This document shows, in pieces, positions 35,692 to 48,849 of a DNA stretch of 64,000 nucleotides. The notes beneath the pieces were generated by a model. That model was given only the letters and a program-made list of their open reading frames with translations, was not told the origin of the DNA and searched no databases. The DNA is taken from contig JAJGOT010000238.1 in NCBI GenBank assembly GCA_022457155.1, forward strand, positions 62,001-126,000, read 5' to 3'. Numbering within the stretch: the first letter of the stretch is position 1; every line of letters begins with the position of its first letter. A program made the position numbers and the translations under genes. This DNA is from Cladopsammia gracilis (lineage: Eukaryota; Cnidaria; Anthozoa; Scleractinia; Dendrophylliidae).

Positions 35692-37792
35692 TCAGTAAAT
35701 TTTTGTTGTGTTTGGTTTTCTATTGACTTGACAATTTTCAGATCTATTGAAACTGTTTCGAGGAACAGCTTTTGTCAACAAGCGTGTTCCATTTAAAATC
35801 TTTTTAACTGTTCTTTGTACCGTTTCTCTATCGTTTGCTCCATCTGCCATCTTTGCCGCATTATTCAGTTCTTGTTCCTGCTCGGCATTCAGCTTTTCGT
35901 GTGTTACTGTAGTTGAAGCTACGTTATCAACAGTAATATTATCCAACTTCTCTTCATTAGTAGGTTTTGGTAAGACTTTGTTTCTATTGAACACTTTGTT
36001 GGATCCAAATATTTTTGGCGCTGAAAACTTGACTACATCCACATCCGCTGCCAGCCTGGTTGCTTTAAGCTTCTCGGGACGTCTCTTGTCTAAGTTAAAT
36101 GACTTGTTTGGTTGCATTTGTTTGCCAAATCCTGACATTGATAAAGATTCCCTGACAAAATCCAAAGGGACGCGACCAAGCACACCATCAAAGCGGTTTT
36201 TGGTAACCTGGGTCAAAGTAAGACAGTGATGGTAAAAAAAGAAATAAGAAATTAAATCTAAAGAAGGATATCGAAGGACAAGGCTTACTCAAGAAGACTA
36301 GGGGAATGTTTCCGCGAATATCTACAGACGTTGACAGAAATGACATAGACGCATCTAAACCACTCGACACTTTAACCAGTTCCCAATCATTCTAAAAAAA
36401 CAAACCTTTCTCTACCCCAGGGTATCCCCACTCATAATCCTCCACCAATAGCGTAGCTCCACCGTTCGACACATAAATGCCTCACAACCCACAATTCCTT
36501 GATTCGCTCTGACGAAGGGCTAGCGCACGAAACGCCAGCTTTTGAATCTGTTTATGGTGGCCAATTTATGCAATCAACACCAAACTTTTCACTCCCCATC
36601 GACGCAGCACCACGGTTTATTTTTAAACTAACCTCTTTACTCAAATGATGCATGCTTATACAAAAATAGTACTTTACTGTGCCCGAGGAAGTAAGAAAGG
36701 AACAGAGAGACGAAAAAAGGGAGGGAGGGAGGGAGGGAGGGAGGGAGGGAGGGAGGGAGGGAGGAAGGGAGGGAGGGAGGGAGGGAGGGAGGGAGGAAGG
36801 GAGGGAGGGAGGAAGGGAGGGAGGGAGGAAGGGAGGGAGGGGAGGCAGGCGGGGAAACAAGTCAACACCATGCACTTCTCTTGAAAGAACAGACGGCTTC
36901 GGAACGAGACACCATGCAGGTGAAACTACCCATTTTAATTCTCCAAATAACTAAAATTTAAGTGCAACCCCGACGATATAACGAGGTCCAACTCCCGGGT
37001 GATGTAGCAGCTCTCGTAAGGTCTCACACCATTGATTCGATACCCTTCGAGAGAACAATACGACAAACAACAGAAACAATGGCTCCTAGCCCTAAAAACA
37101 GAAGCAGCCGCAACGCCTTAAACAACATAGCTGCTACACTACCGCAACTTCTTATTGTTAACTACTTCAAACAACCTGTAGATATTTCTGTGCTGTTCCT
37201 TTTTTGTTCTGCAGTATGATCACATTATCTGCTTCCTGACTTGCTTTCGCGGTGCCGAAAATTGACGCCGTTTGGAGTTCAACATCGTCATTCTCCTAAA
37301 AGGAAAAAGATTCAAATGACCTAACAGTGGAGCTACCATGGAATAGAATTAAGCTGTACTAGTTGAATTTACGCCTCCGTATTTCTCTCTCAATGCCTCG
37401 CACAGTTGCAGTCATTTCTACTGCGATATATTCAATAAAATGTTTTAAATGTCAATGTACAATGAAGCTACCTAGTGGTAGCGTGACTAAAATCGAAGCT
37501 TCGAAAGTAGCGCTGTGTGCTGCCTAAGTTTTGGATGGACATGTGGACGGATGCCATGACCATCCAAAGCGAACCGTGTACATATATACCCATGCTCCGT
37601 TTGTGAGGGCCGAGCGGGAGATCCACTACTACTTGTCACATTGAAACCTTACGAACACTACAGGATATGCATACCTTTCTTGGATGAATGACCAACGTGA
37701 CATGAACATTTTTGGTGCTTGCAAAATTCCTCAGTGCAGCAATGACGTGATTCTGGGCATAAAACCTATCGTCCCCACGACTAAAAAAAAAA

Positions 37793-37830
<38 letters not shown>

Positions 37831-40800
37831 CATAAGGCAAAGAAACCTCCCAAGATTCAAAAACAAAATTCTTACAACAACGTAATTAGGCAAAGAAACG
37901 GCAAAACCAAATAGCATCAGAAAGAGTTTCCCGCTTTTCTGACATTCTTACGTAGTTGAGTCCATCAAGTATTCCTCAGAAAGGGAGGGGCAGGTAATGT
38001 GGAAGTGGTTCGGAGTTGTATTACATGTGTAATGAAGAACTGAAACCAAGCAAAGTGCGCTTGATTACAACATTATCCGAGTTTCTCTCCTACACTCGCC
38101 CCACGGCTCAAGTCCCTGGTCCAAGTCATAAAGACTGCCCAGAACTGGAGAAGGAACGGGGACGAATCAAAGTATATGATGGGAAATAACATACCTTAGG
38201 TATGACGTCATAAACTGTAGGTTGTCGACAATGATGTGTTCAATGTCGTAAACGTAAGCAGCGTGACTCATGGTCTGCGAGGTAAAATTAGACAGTTTCA
38301 ATATTATACACAGTGGTTCACGGAATGGTTTTCAATTGAGTGTCGAAAGTAACTTTGAAGGTTTTGCATTGCTTCGCTTTGTGATTGGCTAAGAAATCTC
38401 GTGTCACTTTATCAACCAATCAGAAGAAGAATCAAAACCAATCGTGACTTGCCTGCACGCATTTTCCCACGCTTCACAACATGTAGTGCACAATATGAAA
38501 GAAACAGGCTTCGTTAATATCGACTAAACTGTGAATATCAAATAGTGGTGTAACTTACGTCGAGCACAGTGTTGATGTTTTGAGCTCCGTAGAAACACAT
38601 GAAGTACATAGGAAGGCTCTCAAACTTGTCTGCCCAGTACTGGAACTGCTCGACGCTTTTCTCTAAATTCAACCTAAGTAAGAAATGAGCTCACTGCCAA
38701 TGTTTCCAAAACCTTTTTCACTACACTTACAAGAAAACCACAGCTAGTTTTCAGAAATTTCCCTCGATGTTAAGACGTCTATGCCCAATTGAAGTTATGA
38801 TTATAAATAACGCGCCAAGGCGCCTTTCAGAACGTATTTCTAAATAACAAAAAGTCACTGAATCTGACTTACCCGGAATACTGACACAGCATCATCTTCA
38901 CAAGTCGCACATTACGAATCTCAAAACTCCCCCAGAGAGTGTTCACCTATTAATGACAAACACGACACAAATTAAACCTGACTGAATAAATACAACATAC
39001 CATGCATTATGTAACAAAACACCCATTTCAAATATAAGCTAGCTATTGTAAGACAACTTGTGGTAAAAAGGTAAGTCTTCACAAGCCTAATGGCTCACAA
39101 CTGCCTGAGCTTAACCCGGTTTCTGTAGCATGAAGCGACTGAGAGTATTACTACCGCCTCCTCCCCCTCCCCCTCCCCCTCCACCCCCCTGGATTATGTT
39201 GCCAGTACCCATTTTTACACCTGGGTGGAGAGAGACAACGTGGAGCAAATGACGGCAGAGACCAGGCTCAAACCACTCGACCTTAGGCTGAAAGTCCGAC
39301 GCGCTAACCACTAGAACACCACACCTCCATATGGATATGTGATTTTTCATCACAGGCTACAAATACAGGGTACGTACAAACTTACGGATGCAAAATCACA
39401 CACTTTCTCCATTCCCTCTTTCCAAACCTGTGATTTTTCTTTTTTTCCCAGACTCAAATGTTCAGAAAGAGATACACAAGCAAACAAACAACAACTGTGA
39501 TCGGCAAACTGTTTCAATGTTTGGAGAAAAAGTAATAACGAAATTCTGCTAACTTGACAAAGATATTAGAAACTTGATGCAGCTCACACAAAAACGCTGT
39601 CCTTTTTCAAGACTAAAAATGCATCTACCATACTTTTTTCAAGATTTCCTAACTGTCTAAACCTTGTGAATAAGTCACATCTCAAATACTCATATCCCGT
39701 CACCTACCCCCTGCATACACAGATCAAGAGACATCTCACTGAGTAGCGTGGTTTTTCCTGCTCCAGTTGGCCCAGTAAACACTGTCACCTCTCCACGCCT
39801 CAATCCTTTCAGAATGTTGTTTAATGTAGGAAATCGTGTCCACTATGAAAAATATAAAATAATTGCACTCACCCTAATTATTCATTTGAGGAGTGAATCA
39901 ATGCAAAAGAAGTTAGAAGCAGGGCATTGAAAACAAGTCACCTTCAAGCCACAGAGAATACAATTGATCAATACCTTTCAGTTTGCTGGAGTCACATTTT
40001 CATACAGCTATTTCGGTTTGTGATATCAAAGCGTTTTAGTGTCAAGCGACAAGACCGAAAGGGAGCATGGGTAATAAAATAGGTGATCCATCCATGATTT
40101 AAATTTAAGTGTGAAAATTAACGCTATTGAAATCAGCTTTAACTTTAATAAGCCTAGTTTTCACTAGCAAAATAAGCATCAGTATAAGCATAACAGCGCA
40201 AATGCCCAGTGTAAGTGGGCCCGACATAAGCATAAATGCAAACATAAGCTTTAGGATCAATCTTATGCTTAGATGTCTATGTTTGTTTTCACTTGATGCA
40301 AATTTGTATGCTTATGCATATAGAGCAGTTTTCAATTGAGTATCGAAAGTAATTACACAATTGCTTTGGTATTGCATTGCTACGCTTTGTGATTGGCTAA
40401 AAAAAATCAGAAGTAAAACCAAAACCAAACGTGACTTGCTCGCACGCGTTTTCCCGCGCTTGGCGCCGCCGACATGTAATTGCTTCGAGCTCTGATTGGT
40501 TCATTGGATTGTTTACGACTGCTGTGATTGGTCAGAGTAATTACTTTGGTTTTGGTTTTACGACACTCAATTCAAAACTGCTCTATATCGGGCCTGTTTT
40601 CACTGGACATAAGCACTGTTTTGCTTCCGCCGATGCTTATGCTTATGTTGCTGGTGAAAACCAGGTTTTAGTCAGCAGAATGAGATAATGACAAAAGAAA
40701 CAAAACATTATCGCAATAAAAAGCAAAACACTTGCCTCATGTGCGAAAAAGAACTTGTAGTTTTCTATTCAACAGGTTTGAAAACAACACAACAACAGCT

Positions 40801-43800
40801 TCAAATAATTATTCAGAATTCAAGTGTACTTGTTTACTCAGGAAAATTCTCCAAGACCGCGACTATCTCGCAGTATTATCGCACACGCTTGAAAGCTTTG
40901 GTATGAGAATCCTGAACCGAGATAGCTGTAAGTACATTAATTATAGTAGTGACCTAAGCAAATAAAACCTTGACGTCCAGAACATCACAAACAGCCACAG
41001 AAGTTGAGTGTTTCTAAGGTTATTATTACTTCTCACCACGAACAGGAAAGCTCTTCTTTTATCATCTGTGAAATGACTCAGTGATGTATATAAATGCAAA
41101 GGTGAAACATAACAAACTATACTTCCTCTTGTGGTAGTTTGTGAAGTCAGAGATGTCAACATTCTTCTCGCTGCTTAATGTCCTATTTATAACAACAAAC
41201 CTTCACTCCAGCAACTTGATCTGCGTTAACAAACTGATCATACACTTCACCCCTCAACTGTAAAAAAAAAAAAAAAAAAGGTATAAAAAAATTAAGAAGC
41301 ATTTATTTGTCAATGACCAAAAGAATGAAATCTAAATCTCACTCAACAAATTAATAAAGACCTTGACCTTGGTCAGTAAGACTGTGAAGCAAAAATCTGC
41401 AAAACACCACATCTTGTAACTTTTTGCAGTATGTGAGTTGAAGGATAGAGCAAGTTCCTGTAATTTATGGTAAAGGTGGAGATAAAACTGCCCTTGCTGT
41501 CTGTCATGGCCTTAACAAAGAAGTTTGGTTTGTTAAATTACATTATTCATTACAGTGGAATCTCCTATAAGCAGAAAATGTCCGCAGCTAGAGCTGGCCA
41601 CCCACGGGAACGATTCTTGTACGAGGCAAGTTCAAATGGGGTTTTGTCATGGTGGTCATAAGTAGAGCTGTCCGCTTACGAGAGTGTCCGCTCAGAGAAC
41701 TTCGACTCTATTCTCTATTTTCGAATTGCCCATAATACACTTTGTTTACCCCCCAAATTTTGCATAAACTATTGTTTTGAAATGCTCTTGGGAATATGCA
41801 GTCCTCCCAACAGCATTAACAAACAATAGTTTATGCAAAATTTAGGGGACAAACAAAGTGTATTATGGGCAATTCGAAAATAGAGCTAAGAACCTCCACC
41901 CACTTGTAACCGCTCTGTGGTAGTAGCCAACTCAAAAGCTTGGCTCCTTTGGCTGCTACACACTTTTTCCTTTGTTATGTTTAATTCAATGTATAGTTAG
42001 CTCTGTTCTTACTTCTTTTTCCTTATTGTTGTATTGTAATCCACCGTAGGAAAAAAGATGGCGGCTGTTCATTTTACCACAATACCTTGCAGACCTAACA
42101 CAGCACATAAGGCACAAAGAAAGCCAAATTTTTACAATATTTATTCCAGTACTATGGACAATGTGTAGAATAGGTTTGAAGATTTTATAACTTTTCTTTA
42201 CATTTTTATGAACGTTGTTAAGGTTTTTGTGCGCTAAGAATTATGGGTAAATGTACCAGTCGCCATCTTTTTTCCTACCGAGTATTGAATAAGTGAGAAA
42301 AAAAAAAAGAGTATTGAATAAGTGTGAATAAATAAACTTGAAACTTAAAACTTGAACATTGATGAAGCCAATATAGCTACATGACTGTATTCCTTTGAAC
42401 TGCACCATACCTGATGGAAGGTGGTAATTTTTTCATGGCTGATTGGCTGAGCAGAAGAAACCAATGACGTGAGATCACAACCCTGGGAAAAAAACAAACA
42501 AAAGTAATTAAAATTATACATGCATACTAAAAACATAAAACTTTTGTAATGCACAAGCACGTCACAGGAGTAAACTAGCAGCAGGAGCATAAGCTAGCAG
42601 CGATTTTAATAGGATTTGGATGTGAATTGTTGCCACAATATTGCAGAGGTTTCAAACAAGTTCAAGCAATTTGAAGGTCAAAATCGCAGCAAATATCGCA
42701 TCCAAATTGCACAGAAATAGTTGCTAGTTTACACTTGTGACAAATTGGGGAGCTTGACAGAAATCACTCCAGAAGTCACATGTGTTAACTGGTCTTGACG
42801 GTTCCGCATTGCAGCATTAAAATAGCATTTTGTTGATTAAAAGAGAAGCAGGGCGGAGTTGTGTCATGTCTATTAAAACTAACAAGTTTTGTTATAGTTA
42901 CAAGTACTAGCCAAATGTAGTTTTTTAAATAGCAGTTTATAATTCTTGTGAACTCTATGCTTGCTTAACCATGGATATTATTAGGAGAATGCTCATCACT
43001 CCTGGGGCACATAAAGGTTAACTGATTCTGTGGTATGTCTTCAAAAACTCATTAATAATTCATGAGCATATCAGCCAATCACACGACGCAAATCGATCAC
43101 GTGTATGAGCCTTTATACCTGGTAATCTACGGTCATTATGAAAAGCCTAGTGGCGGCTTTGATTTCGGTCACAGAGGAGTTCGGGGCTGAATGGGCAAAC
43201 AATGCTATTATCGCTGAATTTTTAATGAGAATGATTTTAAAATGACCGTGATATTTATATCAAGATCACACATAATCTTTATATAAAGATTACTGATATG
43301 GGTAGTAATTGTTCAGGATTCTTAGTGCAACAAATGGTGACTTTAATATTTTTGTGCAGTAATGTTTTACGAAATCTGGTCTTTCGCCATTCTATTTGGA
43401 ATCTTCTCAACAAAATAAACAACCAACAGTTTAACAAGTGAACCGTTATTTGAATGACACCAGCGCCCTCGTGTAAATTGCCAGGTAAGCGACTGGTTCG
43501 CAGATGCAAGCTGCTTATTTCTACTCGTTCTCTACCTCTGAAAAAAAAAATTGTCAGCCGTTTTCTCTACCGCACCTGACAACTTTAGTATAGCATTTTC
43601 CCTCAGAACTATAAAATCCCAAAACTTTCGAGAGGAGCCGGGAAGCAATGGTCACTTCGTCAAAGACATGGCACATGTGTTGTATGCTAATCAGTCTAGT
43701 CTACTTGTTTCTTTCGTGTGCTAATTTCCTCTTTGCACAAAAGCGCAATTGTTTTAATTCTGAAGGGACACGCTTTTGAAAGAATGTTTTTGAAGCCGTT

Positions 43801-46800
43801 CAAAAAACTCGCAGCACGTGTATTATCAGGTGTAAAAACTCTCGGCTTCGCCTCAAGTTTTTAAACCTGATAATACACTACTGCTCGTTTTTTAAACTAT
43901 ACTTAAGGTATGTACCAATAAATTTCCGAAGTAAACTGTAGTTACTTACCACATTCAAAGCATCCAAAGCATTCATAGGAGTGGTATCACCAGTTGGCCT
44001 GAAAAAATAAAACACACATATCTAACTTCGACCTTTAGTATACAAGTATGTAAATTGCATGCATTGATGAGCTCAAAGCTTCATGTAGATTACATGTGTA
44101 CTTTGTGTAGTTCCCACCCAGAAGCAGATAATCAGGACAAAATCAAAGCAGGCCAACTATTCATCTCAGTGATTTACCTTTATTCATCACTGTTTTATTG
44201 ACTTCTCACACCCCCGAGGAGAGGTAGTCTTATGTAAGCTACATGGGTATGTACCACAGTGAAGGAAACTGTTTAGTCTGGGAACAAGGGATAGGGTATA
44301 CAAATCAGAGAGTTTTTGTCTAGAATAAGGCTGGTATTATTTACCGTGAAACAGTGGTGTGAAGATAAGAGTTTCTGGAAAATGGCGAGTCTGTAATAGG
44401 GTAGGGAATTTTGGTGCTTAGTTGCAAAATGTAGCTAGTAAATGTGGTCTGGTATAGGGTGAGGGTTTCAGAGTCCAGAGGTACACCACCACTCCAAAAT
44501 GTAGAGAGTAATTCCCCCTCCTCCCTGCGGACTCCCACCCCAATAATCCGCCTCTGAGGTTCCATGCATGCATGCATGATTCCCACATATACCCTGTACA
44601 TGTACCTGACAAGGTAACATCTCTTCAAATTTAGCTTCCTTGAAAACTGGTTGGCAGCTTGTCGTGAGATAACATCACTTCCAAACCAAAGAATAATTTT
44701 CTCAAACTGCTCAAGTTGAGGAAGAACCTGACATGTAAATTAGTTTCCATTTTAGAAATACATCAATATTGCCATGAAAACAGATACTGTGATCAATAAC
44801 TACAGCATACACGTAGGTTTCTTAAGCTACACTTTTGTGCAGGTATTGACTAGCCTAAGAAGACTAGCTTACAGTGACACAATTACAGTTCAAAGCCGAA
44901 ACAGCTGATAATTACTAACAATGTGTTGCTGATAAATAACTTAAACAGAACTTTGTTACCATTGTATTTTAATTCTAGTTTTGAAATAAGAGCGTTACCA
45001 GACCAAAATGTTATTTTGCAAAATAAGAACATTTTGGTTCCAATCCCGCAATACTCATAGCCTGTCCTGCTTTTTTGTGACTATAAGAATGAAAATTAAA
45101 GTCACAAGGCCAAATGGTGAGTGCATTGCTGTCAAATTAAGTTTCCAATGCTGAATAAATTTACCACAACCTTGTCATGATCAAATGTGTGGTTTCATAA
45201 TGCTTCATTCTATAAAACGTTTAGGGATACAGATTGTATGTAAATAAAGTGGCTGGGTACTCTGAGGTTGCTCCAAATTTCCAGAGGGGTGGGGTAGTCC
45301 AAACCACCACCCCCCCCCCCCCCCCTCCCTCTGGTAGGGTATGGATATATTCTGGAACAACACAATGGGTTGAAAAAATAAAAGAGAAATGCCATAGGGT
45401 ATCTCTTCACAAGATCTTTTATATACTACACAAACCTCAGGGGGAAGTGAGTTGGTTCCCAGGGGAAGTGAAATGGCTGGATATGATGTTGCCTGATTCA
45501 CAGCTATAGCATCGAACTCTGTTGATGTTAACACAACCTGAAAATAGACAAACAATAAATGTAACAAATGAAATAATTGTCACTTAAAATCTGTTTAGTT
45601 GTCAGAACAGAAGGGTATCTGGTTAAGTCAGAGTTCAAGAGGAGTTGGGTGTCCTGAAAGACTTTTACCTTTTTTTATCTGGAACAAGCTTTTAGCCAGC
45701 AGGGTGTCCAGGCGTCCTGTGGACGCCCACTTTTTGAAGAAATTTATGAAAATTGCACCTAATCCTTTAAAAATTTATGATGGGAATTACCTTCAGGACA
45801 CCCACTTTTCAATTTCTGGCTAAAAGCCTGATCTGGAAACAAGCTGCATTCAATCACCAATTGTGACCCTATTTTGGAAAAGGTGGTTAAAGGTGAAAGG
45901 CGTTTTAACGCGTTTTAAATGAAAACGCATTTATTTGTGTTTAAACACCGTTTAAACGCGTTAAGAAAATGTTTAAACGAGTTTAAATAACGTTTAAACG
46001 CGTTAAAGAAACGTTTAAACACGTTTTTGGTGAGGTGGATGTTTCATCTAATCGAGTGTTTAAACGCAATAATTATTTAAATTATGTCAGACCAGTAACA
46101 TTATTCCCGCGGGTTTTGAAATAAAGGCGTATAAAATGGCGTTATTTGATAGCTGCTGAAAAATACTAAAACAAGTTATAATATCATTAAAGGCGAATAT
46201 ATTTTCATCAGTATTTAATGTGTAAACGACATACCTCTCTTGAGTCACTTGAGTGTGAAGTAAAGTCGATTCCAGTGACAAATCTACTAATACAAAACTT
46301 GCCGGGATCTACTGTCTAAATAATCGCTGTAAGAGATTTGTAATTGATACTTGGGGCGATCAAAATAAATAAATTGAAGTTGAAAATTGAAGCTTACCAA
46401 CTCTCTACCTCATGCCAGACTGCATTTGTAGCACAAGTCTCATCTTGGGCCATCTCACTTTTCACATTATATTTGGTTCGGTTTTGAGCGCATAAAACAT
46501 GAACCACACAAACCACGCACATTGGAGAAATCGCTGTATTGTATGAACTCCAGTTTGAGAAAAACTTGTCACACTCCACAGCACTTACAGTCAATTTATC
46601 TCTTTTTAATGATGTTTCAAACGATTTAATTCACAAAAGTGAAATTTCCTTTGAGTAAGAAGATAAAATTATTACAAGAGTGCAAATATTTTCGGCTGTT
46701 GAATTGAATAGATCAAGCACCAGTCAGGACTTTGCAAGCGGCATCAAAGTAAATGGCATGCCATCTGAAAAATGTCTTAGCAAATAAATTTCCCAGTCTA

Positions 46801-48795
46801 ATTGCATTCCTTAAAACAAATGTTTTCACCTGTACTGTTACAATTTCTAGTGTTTTTTGTGAGCAGATCTTTGGTTCTATCATAAACGTGACTGAAGCTT
46901 GTGTGCATACGTGCTCAGGAATGTGACCCCAGGTCCCTCAGGACCAAACAGAGTTATCTGCTAAAATGTAATTGGCTAGCTGTCACAATGTTTCATTTTC
47001 CCACCGCTCGTGTTACAAAAATAATTATTCAGTTCTTGTTAAAGAGCGGCAATAATTTTGGCAAGCATTCTATTTTTACTGGATCGACAGCTTCAAAAAT
47101 ACTTCTTTTTCTTTGTCACTTGCAATTTTAGCTTAAGTTTTAAAAGCACTGTTTATCCAACAACACATGGTGATCTACAGTCGGTGAAAACACGCATTAG
47201 GAAGCTGTCTTTGTCTGCTGAAATCAGGATGATAGTCCGGTACATGCAGTCGAGTCTACAAAGCCACATTTATACTAAATGTTTTTTCGTTTTGTAACAT
47301 ATTTCCTACTTTGTCTTCACTTGTTTCAATCGCTGCTGTTGTAATCTGGATTATTGTACTGTAATAAAATTGCGTGTTTATCAGAACCATGCACAGTCGC
47401 TGAAGCAGAAATTTGATTCCTGATTGATGATGTGATGTGATCTCTCGTGTCTTGAGCTGAGCGGTGAACGTGGCGAAGGATGGAATCTACCTGTTAAAGA
47501 AAATGTTTGCTGTAGACATCTTTCTTTCGTATTTATTCAAAATGAAAAGGAAAATCGCCATTGGTATGTTTTGCTATGGAATGGTTTATTTTAAGACCTT
47601 GAGGTGGATGCTTGTCTTAACAACGAGAATGATCGAGGGTTAGCTTGAAATACAAAAATTATGTCTATGACTAATATTACCGAGACCAACCTTTATCATG
47701 CAAATTAAGTTTGTTTTAGCACTTCCACGGCTAGTTTAATTTCTAACACTAGCATAAACGAGGAAAACATCGCTCCCGTGGAGGGAGCTCGGTTGTCATC
47801 ACCAGACCGTGACTCTAATTTATGAGCAAATTTATTACGAATAATAATGTGGAAACGAGCTGGGATGATAAGTTATTGGCGAAATAAATGCAGAACATTT
47901 TTGAACAAGCGTTTAAACGCGTTTTAAAAGTGTTTAAATGCGTTAAAATAGTGTTTAAACGCGTATATAAAGTGTTTAAATGCGTTAATTACCCTTCGTT
48001 TAAACGCGTTTAAACACCATTACGGCAATTCACCTTTGACCACCTTTTCCAAAATAGGGTCACAATTATTAAAGAACTTTCTTGTTAAAAGACTGGCACT
48101 TTACTTTCCACTGGTACAGTAAAATCAAGCTAATTAATTTAAAGCTTGCTGTTCTATCTCAGCTCTATATCCACTAGTTGATTAGCTTTTAATTAATTGT
48201 GTACATGTATGTTCAGATTAGAGCTGTGGCTACCTTGTAAAAAAAACATTTTTCTTCTGGAGTAATCACACATTTATATAATAACATGGATAAGCAAACA
48301 ATAAACTGCAAAAACAAAAACCTCAATAAGTGGACTGGCAAACAATATAAAAGTTATATTAGAACAAAACAAACCTCCTTTGCTTCAGGATCTACAGTAT
48401 TCCAACCAAACAGTCCCAAAAATCCTTGGCTGAAAAAAAATTAAACATTGTTTACTGGATAAAAGTATTTCATAACAATTTCAAACAACAAAATAACACG
48501 TCTCCCCTCTTCAGAAAATAAGCTAGTCCTAAAAGATCATTCAAGTTTTAGCCTCCCAAACAGACCAGGTTGAATTTTATTGACCATTTAATACTTTCCA
48601 GCAGTGAAAAATAAGATGCAAATGATATTTATTTCAGAATATGGGATTACACTTTGTTGATTTTACCTGATTCTGTTACATTCAAAGTGGTGTTAAATAA
48701 CACAGTCTAGCCCACTTAAAATGATTTTAATGTTGTTGTTTTACCTACATTGTAACTGAATATAACATTACATGTAAATTTACTGTGTAAATAAA

Positions 48796-48849
<54 letters not shown>

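Noticed and set aside
35747..36229. 160-codon plus-strand frame
   Set aside because: Antisense shadow of the last Twinkle exon, which has clear homology and a valid acceptor.
36552..36954. Pro/Ser- or Gly/Arg-rich frames
   Set aside because: Translations of the GGGA microsatellite.
46394..46594. Cys-rich short frame inside the 2.2-kb element
   Set aside because: No recognised domain, no splice or copy-number support; it may be chance.
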